A stretch of DNA of 64,000 nt, taken from positions 180,187 through 244,186 of the forward strand of contig JAHDYG010000003.1 of NCBI GenBank assembly GCA_023383815.1, written 5' to 3'. The notes under the pieces were generated by a model. That model was not told where the DNA came from and did no database searches. It worked only from the letters and a program-made list of their open reading frames with translations. The position numbers were made by a program, and so were the translations under genes. Every line of letters starts with the position of its first letter. The first letter of the stretch is position 1. Source of the stretch: Rhodocyclaceae bacterium. Lineage in GTDB: Bacteria; Pseudomonadota; Gammaproteobacteria; Burkholderiales; Rhodocyclaceae. Below are positions 48,400-58,068 of the stretch, piece by piece.

Positions 48400-48717
48400 A
48401 TGCGCAACACCCATCCCTGCAAACTGGTGGTGATCATCTCCGAGGCGGCAATCGAAGATCCGCTCGCGGCCGACGTGATGCGGCTCGGAGCCCACGGCTA
48501 CACGGTGTCGGATGCGCGCGGCCAGGGCAGTCACGGCCCGCGCAGCGCACTCTGGGGCGCCGACAAGAGCATCCGCATGGAGATCCTGTGCGATGGCGAA
48601 ACCGCCGGAGCCATCGTCGAGCACGTCGAGAAGGCCTACTTCCGCAACTACGCGATGGTCGCGTACGTCGCCGACGTCGGCGTGCTGCGGCCGGACAAGT
48701 TCCAGCACAAGGCGTGA
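48400..48717 (+). CDS. SbtB-like PII family regulator
   Basis: Small trimeric PII-type signal protein of 105 aa. It begins KLVVIISEAAIEDPLAADVM, has a T-loop-like GYTVSDARGQGSHGP and ends FRNYAMVAYVADVGVLRPDKF. The position directly after sbtA is the diagnostic context. Cyanobacterial SbtB binds cyclic AMP and adenine nucleotides and restrains SbtA. The C-terminal CGPxGC redox loop of some cyanobacterial forms is absent. Confidence 0.85.
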   Translation: MRNTHPCKLVVIISEAAIEDPLAADVMRLGAHGYTVSDARGQGSHGPRSALWGADKSIRMEILCDGETAGAIVEHVEKAYFRNYAMVAYVADVGVLRPDKFQHKA

Positions 48718-48766
48718 TCACCCGCTCGATCAGGACAGCAAAGCGCGGGGACCGAGATGCCGGCCG

Positions 48767-49024
48767 TCAGTGTCCGGCCTTCGAGACCAGCGGGAAGTCC
48801 TGAGGATTACGGATCGACTCTACCGCAAGGTCGATATCGAGTTCCGGCCAGTACAGGTGACCGGGCGCAGGCCATTCGACATGCATGATCTGTTCGATTG
48901 TGGCCTTCCCGAACCAAGGGAACTGTTCGAACGCAAGGAGCATTTCCTCATCGTTGAGCAGGATCCAGAAACCATGCTTCGAGATATGCGTTACCTCAGG
49001 AGCCGAAATGTGCCTTCCACGCAT
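48767..49024 (-). CDS. DUF2442 protein
   Basis: Small protein of 85 aa. HISKHGFWILLNDEEMLLAF, FPWFGKATIEQI and LYWPELDIDLAVESI are the usual segments of DUF2442. It overlaps the DUF4160 gene by 29 bases. GAGGAA lies 8 bases before the ATG. DUF4160/DUF2442 pairs look like toxin-antitoxin modules in gene-neighbourhood terms, but activity is unproven. Confidence 0.85.
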   Translation of the reverse strand: MRGRHISAPEVTHISKHGFWILLNDEEMLLAFEQFPWFGKATIEQIMHVEWPAPGHLYWPELDIDLAVESIRNPQDFPLVSKAGH

Positions 49025-49235
49025 CGATGATTTCCTCAAGATGTGCGCAGATCAGTGTCTGCGCTTCACCGATCTGTCGGTCTGAAAGACCGACTGCCGT
49101 CGCGAGTTGAACCTTTGGTCCGAGCCAGAATTTCGCCTCACCGTCGGGATGGGACACGTGAACATGAATACGGGTTTCCTCTCTGGAAAAGAAGAAAAAC
49201 CGATACGACCCTTCACGAAAGACGGTTGGAGCCAT
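48996..49235 (-). CDS. DUF4160 protein
   Basis: Small protein of 79 aa. GSYRFFFFSREETRIHVHVSH, GEAKFWLGPKVQLA and LICAHLEEIIDAWKAHF define DUF4160. It is the first gene of the pair, 89 bases downstream of gltX. No ribosome binding site is seen. A TACACT hexamer ends 6 bases before the ATG, with CTGACG 18 bases further up, so transcription may begin at the start codon. Confidence 0.85.
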   Translation of the reverse strand: MAPTVFREGSYRFFFFSREETRIHVHVSHPDGEAKFWLGPKVQLATAVGLSDRQIGEAQTLICAHLEEIIDAWKAHFGS

Positions 49236-49324
49236 TCACGGAGTGTACCTGAATCCCCACGTTCACGTCAGGCTGACGAATCGCACCCGGGTCCAACGAA
49301 TACCGACCGGTCAGACACATCCGC

Positions 49325-50728
49325 TCAGACGTAGCGCTTCATCCGCGCCAGCACGCGTTCACGGCCCAGGACTTCCAAAACGGCATCGATGGCCGGGGTC
49401 TGGGGCACGCCGAGCGTTGCGACGCGCAGCGGGATCGCGACCTGCGGCATCTTCAGGCCGTGCTCGGCCATCGTGTCCTTGATCGCCTGATTGAGCGCCG
49501 TCTTCTCCCAGGCTTCGAGCAACTCGAAGCGCCGGGCAAGGCTGGCGAGCGCCGCGCGGGCGGGCTCGGTGAGGTGCTGGTCCAGCACTTCGGGGGCTGG
49601 ATGCACGGCGACGACGTAGAGTTCGACGGCGTCCGCGAGTTCGTTGAGGTTCGTCACCCGCTCCTTGTACAGCGCGACGATGCGCTCGAGCGCCGGTCCG
49701 CCCTCCGCGTCGATGCCGCGCTGCGCGAGGCGCTTCGCCGCATCGGCCGCAAGCGCATCATCCGGGTGCTTGCGAAGGTACTGGGCGTTGAGCCAGTTGA
49801 GCTTTTCGGTATTGAACTGCGCCGCCGAGGGCGTGATGTGGTCGAGGTCGAACCATTCGACAAATTGCTCGCGCGAGAAGATCTCGTCGTCACCGTGACT
49901 CCAGCCCAGACGCGCGAGATAGTTGATCACGGCATCCGGCAGGTAACCGTCGTCGTGGTACTGCATCACGCTCACGGCACCGTGGCGCTTCGAAAGCTTG
50001 GTGCCGTCGTCGCCGAGGATCATCGAAAGATGCGCAAAGCGCGGCAGTTCGGCCCCGAGCGCAGACAGGATGTTGATCTGGCGCGGCGTGTTGTTGACGT
50101 GGTCGTCGCCGCGGATGACGTGCGTGATCCGCATGTCGAGGTCGTCGACGACGACGCAGAAATTGTAGGTCGGCGTGCCGTCGGCGCGCGCGATGATGAG
50201 GTCGTCGAGTTCGGTGTTGGCGATCTCGATCCGGCCCTTGACGAGATCATCCCAGGCCACGATGCCGTCGACCGGATTACGGAAGCGCACCACCGGCTGC
50301 ACGCCGGGCGGCGGCTCGGGCAACACCTTGCCCGGCTCGGGACGCCAGCGCCCGTCGTAGCGCGGCTTCTCGCCGCGCGCGCGCTGGGCTTCGCGCATGT
50401 GATCGAGCTCCTCGGGCGATGCGTAGCAGTGGTAGGCCTTGCCTTCGGCCAGCAGCGAGCCGATCACTTCCTTGTAGCGATCCATGCGCCGCATCTGGTA
50501 GAACGGCCCCTCGTCGGCTTCCAGACCAAGCCACTGCATGCCGTCGAGGATGGCCTGGACCGCCTCGGGGGTCGAGCGCTCGACGTCGGTGTCCTCGATG
50601 CGCAGGATGAAGCTGCCGCCATGACGCCGGGCGTAGGCCCACGAGAAGAGCGCCGTGCGGGCGCCTCCGATGTGCAGGTAACCGGTCGGACTGGGGGCGA
50701 AGCGGGTGCGGACGGTGGTGGCGGACAT
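49325..50728 (-). CDS. gltX: Glutamyl-tRNA synthetase
   Basis: Class I synthetase of 467 aa. [20 protein letters not shown] holds the HIGH signature (HIGG), and LSKRHGA is the KMSKS-type loop. The Glu-specific insertion and the C-terminal helical anticodon-binding domain follow. No cysteine cluster is present in the zinc-site region, as in many proteobacterial forms. The RND operon is upstream on the same strand, 92 bases away. Confidence 0.96.
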   Translation of the reverse strand: MSATTVRTRFAPSPTGYLHIGGARTALFSWAYARRHGGSFILRIEDTDVERSTPEAVQAILDGMQWLGLEADEGPFYQMRRMDRYKEVIGSLLAEGKAYHCYASPEELDHMREAQRARGEKPRYDGRWRPEPGKVLPEPPPGVQPVVRFRNPVDGIVAWDDLVKGRIEIANTELDDLIIARADGTPTYNFCVVVDDLDMRITHVIRGDDHVNNTPRQINILSALGAELPRFAHLSMILGDDGTKLSKRHGAVSVMQYHDDGYLPDAVINYLARLGWSHGDDEIFSREQFVEWFDLDHITPSAAQFNTEKLNWLNAQYLRKHPDDALAADAAKRLAQRGIDAEGGPALERIVALYKERVTNLNELADAVELYVVAVHPAPEVLDQHLTEPARAALASLARRFELLEAWEKTALNQAIKDTMAEHGLKMPQVAIPLRVATLGVPQTPAIDAVLEVLGRERVLARMKRYV

Positions 50729-50820
50729 CTGGCGTGGATCCCGATACGGATGCTGAAAGGGCGAGATTCTACGCGATCCCGCCCTCGCGGTCGTCAGCGC
50801 GCCCGCTCATCCGGGGCCGC

Positions 50821-53800
50821 TCAGGGACGGGCCTCGCGTGCGGCCTGCGCAGGATCCGCCCGAACCTCTGGCCCCGGCACGGCCTCCCGCTCGCGGTCGC
50901 CGAAGATGCGCCTGATCAGCACATAGAACAGCGGCACGAAGAAGATCCCGAGTACCGTCGCCGAGATCGTGCCACCGAGCACGCCGGTGCCGATCGCGTT
51001 CTGGCTTCCCGAACCGGCGCCGGTCGCAATCGCCAGCGGCACGACACCGAACCCGAACGCGAGCGAAGTCATCAGAATCGGCCGCAGGCGCATGCGCACC
51101 GCCTCCAGCGTCGCTGCCACAAGTTCCTTGCCTTCGGCCATCTGCGCCTTCGCGAACTCCACGATCAGGATCGCGTTCTTCGACGACAGGCCGATCGTCG
51201 CCAGGAGCCCCACCTGAAAGTAGATGTCGTTGGGCAGCCCCCGCCCGCTGGCCGCAACCAGCGCACCGACCACCCCGAGCGGCACCACCATCATCACCGC
51301 AAACGGCACCGACCAGCTCTCGTAGAGTGCGGCCAGACACAGGAACACAACGAGGATGGAGAGCGCATACAGCGCCGGCGCCTGCGCCCCCGAGCGGCGT
51401 TCCTCGTAGGATGTGCCGCTCCACTCGTAGCCGATGCCCGGCTGCAGCCGGGCGACGAGCTCCTCGACCGCGATCATCGCTTCACCGGAGGACAATCCCG
51501 GTGCCGCCTGCCCGAGGATCTCGACCGAAGGCTGGCCGTTGTAGCGCTCCAGGTAGGGTGCGCCGTACACCCAGCGGCCCGAACTGATGGCCGACATCGG
51601 CACCATGTCACCGGAGCGATTGCGCACATACCATTTTTCGAGATCCTCCGGCCCCATGCGTGCGGGCGCATCGGCCTGCAGATAGACCTTCTTGATCCGG
51701 CCGCGGTCGATGAAATCGTTGATATAAGCCCCGCCCCACGCGGTTGAAAGCGCATCGTTGATATCGGCCACAGTGACTCCGAGCGCAGCGGCCTTTGCGT
51801 GATCGACTTCGATCAGGTACTCCGGCATGTCGTCCTGACCGTTTGGGCGTACCCCGACGAGACGCGGATCCTGCCGCGCCATTCCCAGGAACTCATTGCG
51901 CGCCGCCACCAGGGCGTCATGCCCGAGCCCTGCGCGGTCCTGCAGCTGGAGGGTGAATCCGCCCGAAGTACCGAGTTCCAGTACCGCCGGCGGCACGAAG
52001 ACAAAGGCCATGCCCTCGCGGATCTTCGAAAACGCACCCATCGCCCGCGCGGCAACATCCTTGACGTGCATCCCCGGGGCCTTGCGCTCGTTCCAGTGAC
52101 GAAGGTTGATGAAACCGATACCCATGTTCTGGCCGCGGCCGCCAAAGCTGAACCCCGCCACTGTGAACACGGCCCGCACCGTGCCCTGCTCATGTTCGAG
52201 GAAGTGCTCCTCGATCTTCTCGAGCACGCCGAGCGTGCGTTCCTGCGTCGCACCCGCCGGCAGCATGACCTGGCTGAACATGATTCCCTGGTCTTCCTCG
52301 GGCAGGAAGGAGGTCGGCATGCGCAGGAAGAAGAAGGCCATCACCCCCAGGATCACCGCATAGATCAGCATGAAGCGCCCGCCGCGGCGCAGGATTCCCG
52401 CAACCGAAGATTCATAGCGCCGCTGGTTGCGCGCAAACATGCCGTTGAACCAGCGGAAGAAGCCCGAGAACCAGCCGCCTTCGGCGGCCGAATGCCCTCG
52501 CGCCACCGGTTTGAGCATCGTTGCGCACAGCGCCGGCGTGAAGATGATCGCAACCAGCACCGAGAACGCCATTGCCGAGACGATGGTGATCGAGAACTGG
52601 CGGTAGATCACGCCGGTCGAGCCGCCGAAGAAGGCCATCGGTACGAACACGGCCGAAAGCACCAGTCCGATGCCGATCAGCGCGCTGGTGATCTGATCCA
52701 TCGAGCGCCGGGTGGCCTCCTTCGGCGGCAGGCCCTCCTCGCTCATCACCCGCTCGACGTTCTCGACGACGACGATCGCATCATCGACGAGGAGCCCGAT
52801 CGCGAGCACCAGCCCGAACATCGTCAGCGTGTTGATCGAAAAACCGAAGGCTGCCATCACGCCGAAGGTGCCCAGCAGCACGACGGGAATCGCGATCGTC
52901 GGGATCAGGGTCGCGCGCAGGTTCTGCAGGAACAGGAACATCACCAGGAAGACCAGCGCGATCGCCTCGATCAGCGTGACCACGACCGAGCGGATCGAAA
53001 GCTCGACAAAGGGCGTGGTGTCGTAGGGAATCACCGCCTCGACGCCCGGCGGAAAGTACTCCGACATCGATTTCAGCGTCGCGCGCACGGCTGCCGCAGT
53101 CTCTACCGCGTTGGCCCCGGAGGCGAGGCGGATACCGACGCCCGCGGCAGGCCGGCCGTTGAAACGCGCGAGCGTGCTGTAATTCTCGGCCCCGATCTCG
53201 ACCCGCGCCACATCACGCAAGCGCACCTCGCCGCCTTCGGCCGAGGTGCGCAACAGGATCGCTTCGAATTCCTCGACCGTCTGCAGCCGGCTCTGCGCGG
53301 TGACCGACGCGGTGAAACCATGTCCCGGCACAGCCGGCGTGCCGCCGAGCTGACCCGCCGACACCTGGGCATTCTGGGCCTGGATCGCCGCCCGCACATC
53401 GCCCGGCGTGAGGCGGTAGTTCACGAGCCGTGCCGGATCGAGCCAGATCCGCATTGCATACTGGGCACCGAAGACCAGCACTTCGCCCACGCCATTCACC
53501 CGCGACAGCGTGTCCTGCACGTTGGAGACGACGAAATCCGACAGATCGAACTGGGTCTGATCGCCCTTCTCGGACACGAAACCGATCACGAGCAGGAAGT
53601 TGCGCGCCGACTTCGCGACCTGCACGCCCTGCTGCTGCACCGCCTGCGGCAAGAGCGGCAAGGCCAGCTGGAGCTTGTTCTGGACCTGCAACTGGGCGGT
53701 ATCGGGATTGACGCTGGCGTCGAAGGTCAGCATCACCGACGCCCGACCAAAGGAGTCGCTCGACGACTTCATGTACAGCAGCCCATCGAGCCCGGTCATC

Positions 53801-54003
53801 TTCTGTTCGATGATCTGCGTCACCGAATCCTCGACCGCACGCGCCGAGGCGCCCGGGTAGTAGGCGTTGATCGCGACCGCCGGAGGGGCGATCGCCGGGT
53901 ACTGCGACACCGGCAGGACGCGGATGGAGAGCAGCCCCGCGAGCATGATCACGATCGCGATCACCCACGCGAAGATCGGTCGGTCGATGAAGAATCGGGC
54001 CAT
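50821..54003 (-). CDS. RND efflux pump inner-membrane transporter, AcrB/MexB (HAE1) family
   Basis: Proton-driven multidrug exporter of 1060 aa. It starts [20 protein letters not shown]. Helices 1, 2-6, 7 and 8-12 and two large periplasmic loops are in the usual order. The TM4 proton-relay pair is present ([18 protein letters not shown]). The C-terminal helix block ([21 protein letters not shown]) is typical of HAE1. It begins 13 bases after the adaptor gene stop. No outer-membrane TolC/OprM gene follows, so the channel is encoded elsewhere. Confidence 0.95.
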   Translation of the reverse strand: MARFFIDRPIFAWVIAIVIMLAGLLSIRVLPVSQYPAIAPPAVAINAYYPGASARAVEDSVTQIIEQKMTGLDGLLYMKSSSDSFGRASVMLTFDASVNPDTAQLQVQNKLQLALPLLPQAVQQQGVQVAKSARNFLLVIGFVSEKGDQTQFDLSDFVVSNVQDTLSRVNGVGEVLVFGAQYAMRIWLDPARLVNYRLTPGDVRAAIQAQNAQVSAGQLGGTPAVPGHGFTASVTAQSRLQTVEEFEAILLRTSAEGGEVRLRDVARVEIGAENYSTLARFNGRPAAGVGIRLASGANAVETAAAVRATLKSMSEYFPPGVEAVIPYDTTPFVELSIRSVVVTLIEAIALVFLVMFLFLQNLRATLIPTIAIPVVLLGTFGVMAAFGFSINTLTMFGLVLAIGLLVDDAIVVVENVERVMSEEGLPPKEATRRSMDQITSALIGIGLVLSAVFVPMAFFGGSTGVIYRQFSITIVSAMAFSVLVAIIFTPALCATMLKPVARGHSAAEGGWFSGFFRWFNGMFARNQRRYESSVAGILRRGGRFMLIYAVILGVMAFFFLRMPTSFLPEEDQGIMFSQVMLPAGATQERTLGVLEKIEEHFLEHEQGTVRAVFTVAGFSFGGRGQNMGIGFINLRHWNERKAPGMHVKDVAARAMGAFSKIREGMAFVFVPPAVLELGTSGGFTLQLQDRAGLGHDALVAARNEFLGMARQDPRLVGVRPNGQDDMPEYLIEVDHAKAAALGVTVADINDALSTAWGGAYINDFIDRGRIKKVYLQADAPARMGPEDLEKWYVRNRSGDMVPMSAISSGRWVYGAPYLERYNGQPSVEILGQAAPGLSSGEAMIAVEELVARLQPGIGYEWSGTSYEERRSGAQAPALYALSILVVFLCLAALYESWSVPFAVMMVVPLGVVGALVAASGRGLPNDIYFQVGLLATIGLSSKNAILIVEFAKAQMAEGKELVAATLEAVRMRLRPILMTSLAFGFGVVPLAIATGAGSGSQNAIGTGVLGGTISATVLGIFFVPLFYVLIRRIFGDREREAVPGPEVRADPAQAAREARP

Positions 54004-54016
54004 GGTCGGGGTTCCC

Positions 54017-55180
54017 TCAGCGCGCCGCGGCGGTCGCCGCCACTTCGACCGTCACCGGGATCCCCGGCCGGACCCGCTGCAGCCCCTCGACGATCACACG
54101 CTCGCCTCCCGCGAGGCCGTCCGTCACAATCCAGCGGTCGCGCAGCGACCGCTCGGCCTGCACCACCTTGACGCCGACCTTGCCCTCCCCGTCGACCACC
54201 ATCACGGTCGCATTGCCGCGCGGATCGCGTCCGACCGCGGCGTGCGGCAGCAGGATCGCCTCCTTCACACCCTGGTCGAGCCGCGCCCGCACGTACATCC
54301 CGGGCAACAACTCGCCTGCAGGGTTCGGAAAGACGGCGCGCAAGGTGACGCTGCCCGTTCCGGGGTCCACCGACACCTCGGAGAACGCGAGACGACCGGG
54401 CTGCGCATACTCGCTGCCATCCTCCAGCACCAGTTGCACCGGAATCCGGTCTTCAGCATCGCGACGGATCCGCCCCGCCTCGACCTCACGCCTCAATCTG
54501 AGCAAATCGGCGCTGGATTGGGTCAGATCGACGTAGATCGGATCGAGTTGCTGCACGATCGCCAGCGCCTGCGCCTGATTTGCCGTCACCAACGCACCGG
54601 CGGTCACGGCCGAGCGCCCGATCCGCCCGTCGATCGGCGAAGTCAGCCGCGTAAATTCGAGATCGATGCGCGCCCGCTCCAGCGCGGCACGCGCCGCCGC
54701 GACGTCGGCTTCGGCCTGCCGCAAGGCGGCCTGCGCCTCGTCGTGGCGCTGCCGGCTCACCATGTCCGACTTCGCCAGCCCGGCCACACGCTGTGCGCTG
54801 AGGCGTGCTGCCTCCAGGTTGGCCTCGGCGCGGGCGAGCCCCGCCCGGGCGGAATCGTGCACCGCCTTGTAGCTCGCCGGCTCGATCTCGTAGAGCAGCG
54901 TGCCAGCCTGGATCTCGGACCCTTCGGCAAACGCGCGCTGCTTGATGATGCCCGTCACCTGGGGACGCACCTCCGCGATCAGGTAGGGCGAAGTGCGCCC
55001 CGGCAACTCGACGATGGTCGGCACCGCAACGCGCTCGGCCACGACCACTCCGACGGTCGGCGGCGGCATCTGCCCCGGCCCGGCGGCGGGCGCGGGCTTG
55101 CCTCGATCGCAGGCGGAAAGCGAAGCGGCAAGCACCAGCACAACCGCGGTGCAGAGGATCTGGCGGGCTATCGGACTCAT
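54017..55180 (-). CDS. RND efflux periplasmic adaptor, AcrA/MexA family
   Basis: Membrane-fusion lipoprotein of 387 aa. Signal peptide with lipobox LSAC near residue 24. Lipoyl halves [21 protein letters not shown] and [20 protein letters not shown] flank the alpha-hairpin (about 100-170), then beta-barrel and membrane-proximal domains. It is first gene of the two-gene operon. Its promoter carries a palindromic operator at 55253-55272. No repressor gene is adjacent. Confidence 0.95.
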   Translation of the reverse strand: MSPIARQILCTAVVLVLAASLSACDRGKPAPAAGPGQMPPPTVGVVVAERVAVPTIVELPGRTSPYLIAEVRPQVTGIIKQRAFAEGSEIQAGTLLYEIEPASYKAVHDSARAGLARAEANLEAARLSAQRVAGLAKSDMVSRQRHDEAQAALRQAEADVAAARAALERARIDLEFTRLTSPIDGRIGRSAVTAGALVTANQAQALAIVQQLDPIYVDLTQSSADLLRLRREVEAGRIRRDAEDRIPVQLVLEDGSEYAQPGRLAFSEVSVDPGTGSVTLRAVFPNPAGELLPGMYVRARLDQGVKEAILLPHAAVGRDPRGNATVMVVDGEGKVGVKVVQAERSLRDRWIVTDGLAGGERVIVEGLQRVRPGIPVTVEVAATAAAR

Positions 55181-55252
55181 GCGTGGAACATCCTTGTTGT
55201 TCGCGATCCCGACGAACCTCCCCCGCCCAGCGGGGGCCCGGTATCGTCGTCG

Positions 55253-55272
55253 ACTAGAACGAGCATTCTAGT
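55253..55272 (-). promoter_or_regulatory. Palindromic operator over the RND operon promoter
   Basis: ACTAGAA-N6-TTCTAGT, perfect 7-bp arms. On the minus strand the dyad overlaps TAGAAT (55265-55270), a good -10, with CGGACA (55288-55293) 17 bases upstream as -35. A TetR-type repressor is the likely ligand, by analogy with other RND operons. The remaining 140 bases up to the next gene show nothing supported. Confidence 0.6.
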
Positions 55273-55411
55273 TTGAACTTCCAACAATGTCCGTTCCAAT
55301 CTCACGACCTTGCAATCCCGTTCCCGTGTGTTGCTGGGTCCCTGCGTCGCGCTGGCTCCCGTGGGTACGACCGGCCCCGCCGAGGCGAGGCCGGCCTCAA
55401 GACCGGATCGG

Positions 55412-55912
55412 TCAGTGCCGGATCGGCTGGAAGCTGGAATCGTCGAAGAACTTCGCGTAGTTGTCGAGCGCCCCAATGATCTTCACCGCGCCACTACGCG
55501 GATTGGCGCCGCTCTCCGGTTTTTCCATGGTCGTCGCACCCTCGAGCAGTTCGGCAATGATCAGATGCAGTTGAGCGTCTGCCTCGGGTGTGAGATGACA
55601 GTTGTTGACCATGTAAGCCACCTCCTCATTGACCGTCGCGGCCAGTTCGCGATACCCGCCTGCGGCGAGCCGGTCGGTGTGGATGTCCTCGAGCCGCTCA
55701 TGCACGGCCTTGCGGATATGCCCCATTGCGCGGCTGAGGGGCGCATCGATCGCCCACTTCTTTCCATGATCGAGTTGCAGTTCGGTCGCACCCGCATGGT
55801 CGTGTTTGTGCGAATCGGCCGGACTGGAGGCGGCGATCGCCGCCCCCGTAGCGGTTGCGACAACCAGCCCGGCAATCAGGGCGGCGCGGGATGCGTTAAG
55901 GATGAGTTTCAT
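55412..55912 (-). CDS. Small periplasmic helical protein, function unknown
   Basis: Protein of 166 aa with a signal peptide (AALIAGLVVATATGAAIAA). The mature part begins with a His-rich stretch (SHKHDHAG) and is then almost all helical: LDHGKKWAIDAPLSRAMGHI, VNEEVAYMVNNCHLTPEADA, QLHLIIAELLEGA and GALDNYAKFF. I recall uncharacterised proteobacterial proteins with this CxLxPEADAxLH pattern but no assigned function. A four-helix bundle is likely, and metal binding through the His stretch is possible. A perfect CTTAAG-N5-CTTAAG box lies 82 bases upstream, so control by the adjacent two-component system is likely. Confidence 0.75.
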   Translation of the reverse strand: MKLILNASRAALIAGLVVATATGAAIAASSPADSHKHDHAGATELQLDHGKKWAIDAPLSRAMGHIRKAVHERLEDIHTDRLAAGGYRELAATVNEEVAYMVNNCHLTPEADAQLHLIIAELLEGATTMEKPESGANPRSGAVKIIGALDNYAKFFDDSSFQPIRH

Positions 55913-55989
55913 GGGTTCTCCTGAAGATTGGGGACGGGATGTCCTGATCGATGACGCCGCAAGTCCGGCGTGAAAGAAGTATTCAGGAG

Positions 55990-57336
55990 TCAGCTTAAGA
56001 CATCCTTAAGGGGCGGGAATGAAAGCGTCACCGACAATCCCTTTCCTTCGGGCCCATCATCCAGAATCAGTCGTGCATCGTGCAGTGTTGCGATGTGCTG
56101 AACGATCGACAGCCCCAACCCGCTTCCCGGCTCGGCATTGCCGAGCACGCGATAGAAGCGCTCGAACACGCGCGAGCGTTCTTCGCGCGGAATGCCCGGA
56201 CCGGTATCCGCAATCCGGATCGCCCAGGACTCCTCCTCCCGAAGTACCTCCAGATCGACGCGGCCGCCTTGCGGGGTATAGCGCACGGCGTTGTCCAGAA
56301 GATTGCGCAACAGGATTCCGAGCAACACCGGATCCCCCTGGACCGTCCCCCGGGCCTCGGCGCACAGCCCCAGGTCGACCGAACGCTCCGCGGCGTATGG
56401 CGCCATGGCCGTGACCGCATCGCGCGCCAGCTCCAGCAGACCCACCGGATGCACGTTCTGAAGGGCACGCTGCGGGTCGAGCCGGGCGAGCACGAGCAAC
56501 TGCTCGACGAGGCGCCCGGCACGATCGACCCCGGCGATCACCTGATTCAGTGCCCGTCTGCGCTCCGCGTCCTGCGTGGCATGGCGTGCAACCTGCGCCT
56601 GAACCCGGATCGCTGCCAGTGGGGTCTTGAGTTCGTGTGCGGCATCGGCAGTGAATCGGCGTTCCAGTTCAAACGAGGCTCCCAGCCGCTCGAACAATGC
56701 ATTCAACGCAACCTGCAGCGGGAGCACCTCGCTGGGCGTCTTCGTGCCATCGAGCGCAGCGAGGTTGTCCGGGGCACGCTGTTCGACTTCGCGGGCGAAA
56801 CGACCCAGCGGCGCAAGGCCAATACCGACGGACAGCCAGATCAGCAGCCCAAGCGCCGGAACGGCAAAGTACAGCGGATGAAGCAGGTGACTCGCGACGC
56901 TCTCGGCCAGTGCTCTGCGCACCAGCGTGCGCTCGGCCACCTGCACGACGAAGCGACCGTCCTCATCGGGTCGGCTGTACACCCGGTACGCCTGCCCCTC
57001 GACCACCGCATCGGAATATCCGGCGAGCGGTTCCGACAAGGGCACATCGGGCGCATCGCCAGAGCGCAACATCAGGTGCGAGCCCCGCCAGACCTGCAGC
57101 AGCGTCGCCTCCACGGCCTTCAGCGGTCGCGGCTCAGCATCCCGGACCGGTTCATCGGGCACTTGCAAGGCCATGTGGACGGCAACCAGGTCGGCCGACT
57201 GCGCCAGGCGAGCATCGAGCATCGCATCGATTTCGTGGCGAGCGTCCAGATACGTGAATACCGCCGTCGCCGTCCAGGCGGACAAGACCACAGTCAAGAG
57301 CACCAACAGCAATCGCCGACGCAGCGAAGGCGTCAC
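55990..57336 (-). CDS. Sensor histidine kinase, QseC/PmrB-like
   Basis: Inner-membrane kinase of 448 aa. TM1 about 8-28, periplasmic sensor about 29-155, TM2 about 158-180, HAMP region, H-box TADAAHELKTPLAAIRVQAQ with the phospho-His, N-box RNLLDNAVRYTP, G1 IADTGPGIP and G2 GSGLGLSIV. The GTG start overlaps the regulator stop. A box of the OmpR/PmrA type is embedded in the last codons and serves the next gene. Confidence 0.93.
   Translation of the reverse strand: MTPSLRRRLLLVLLTVVLSAWTATAVFTYLDARHEIDAMLDARLAQSADLVAVHMALQVPDEPVRDAEPRPLKAVEATLLQVWRGSHLMLRSGDAPDVPLSEPLAGYSDAVVEGQAYRVYSRPDEDGRFVVQVAERTLVRRALAESVASHLLHPLYFAVPALGLLIWLSVGIGLAPLGRFAREVEQRAPDNLAALDGTKTPSEVLPLQVALNALFERLGASFELERRFTADAAHELKTPLAAIRVQAQVARHATQDAERRRALNQVIAGVDRAGRLVEQLLVLARLDPQRALQNVHPVGLLELARDAVTAMAPYAAERSVDLGLCAEARGTVQGDPVLLGILLRNLLDNAVRYTPQGGRVDLEVLREEESWAIRIADTGPGIPREERSRVFERFYRVLGNAEPGSGLGLSIVQHIATLHDARLILDDGPEGKGLSVTLSFPPLKDVLS
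55994..56010 (-). promoter_or_regulatory. PmrA/QseB-type tandem box upstream of the small periplasmic protein gene
   Basis: CTTAAG-N5-CTTAAG, a perfect direct hexamer repeat with 11-base period, the layout of PmrA/BasR boxes. Because it lies inside the 3' end of the kinase gene (coding for PLKDVLS), it is not a product of loose intergenic composition. The -10 that should follow is not clear; the best piece downstream is AATACT. Confidence 0.7.
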
Positions 57337-57998
57337 GATGATGCGCGCTCGATCATGTAGCCTACGCCACGAACCGTGCGGATCAGCTCCGGGGACAGTT
57401 TCCTTCGCAGATGATGGATGAACACCTCGACCGCATTGCTCTCGATCTCCTCTCCCCAGCCATAGAGCCGATCCTCGATCTGCGCCCGCGACAGTGCGCG
57501 CCCGGCATTGAGCAACAGCACGTGGAGGATCGCAAACTCGCGCGCCGTCAGCTCGACCGCCAGTCCGGCGTGGCAGACCGTGCGTGCGGTCGGATCGAGC
57601 GTCAGGTCTCCGTGCACGATGAGCGGCTCGATCTGCTGGTTGGAACGGCGAACGAGTGCCCGCAGGCGCGCTTGCAGTTCGCTCAGGTCAAACGGCTTGA
57701 CGACATAGTCGTCACCCCCGGCATCCAGCCCGGCCACCCGGTCGTCAATCGCATCGCGCGCAGTCACGATGAGAATGGGAACGGAATCGCCGCGGCTGCG
57801 CACCCGGCGCAGGATCTCCATGCCACCGAGCCCGGGCAGGCCGAGATCGAGCACCACGGCCTCGTACGACCCGGTCTCGAGGGCCAGCCCGGCCTGGCGT
57901 CCGTCCATCACCCAGTCCACAGCGAATCCGCCCTGCTTCAATCCGGAACGAACCCCGTCGCCCAGCAGCGCATCATCCTCGACAAGCAGAATTCTCAT
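57333..57998 (-). CDS. OmpR-family response regulator, QseB/PmrA-like
   Basis: Regulator of 221 aa. Receiver domain with the acidic pair in LLVEDD, the phospho-acceptor Asp in EAVVLDLGLPG, and the conserved Thr and Lys in VTARDAI and DYVVKPFDL. The C-terminal winged helix carries LTAREFAILHVLLLNAGRAL and VEVFIHHLRRKL. It is coupled to the kinase by GTGA overlap and lies 70 bases after the ferric-reductase-like gene. Confidence 0.94.
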   Translation of the reverse strand: MRILLVEDDALLGDGVRSGLKQGGFAVDWVMDGRQAGLALETGSYEAVVLDLGLPGLGGMEILRRVRSRGDSVPILIVTARDAIDDRVAGLDAGGDDYVVKPFDLSELQARLRALVRRSNQQIEPLIVHGDLTLDPTARTVCHAGLAVELTAREFAILHVLLLNAGRALSRAQIEDRLYGWGEEIESNAVEVFIHHLRRKLSPELIRTVRGVGYMIERASS

Positions 57999-58068
57999 GG
58001 TCCGGTTCCCCGCGCTCCAATGGTCACCATGCTGCGGACACGCCCGCCGCGCCTCTGCGGTGCCGCCC

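Noticed and set aside
51799..54171. 790-codon open frame antisense to the RND transporter gene
   Set aside because: It is a by-product of high GC and codon bias. The product is rich in Arg, His, Asp and Gln without domain motifs, while the opposite strand encodes an intact AcrB-type protein.
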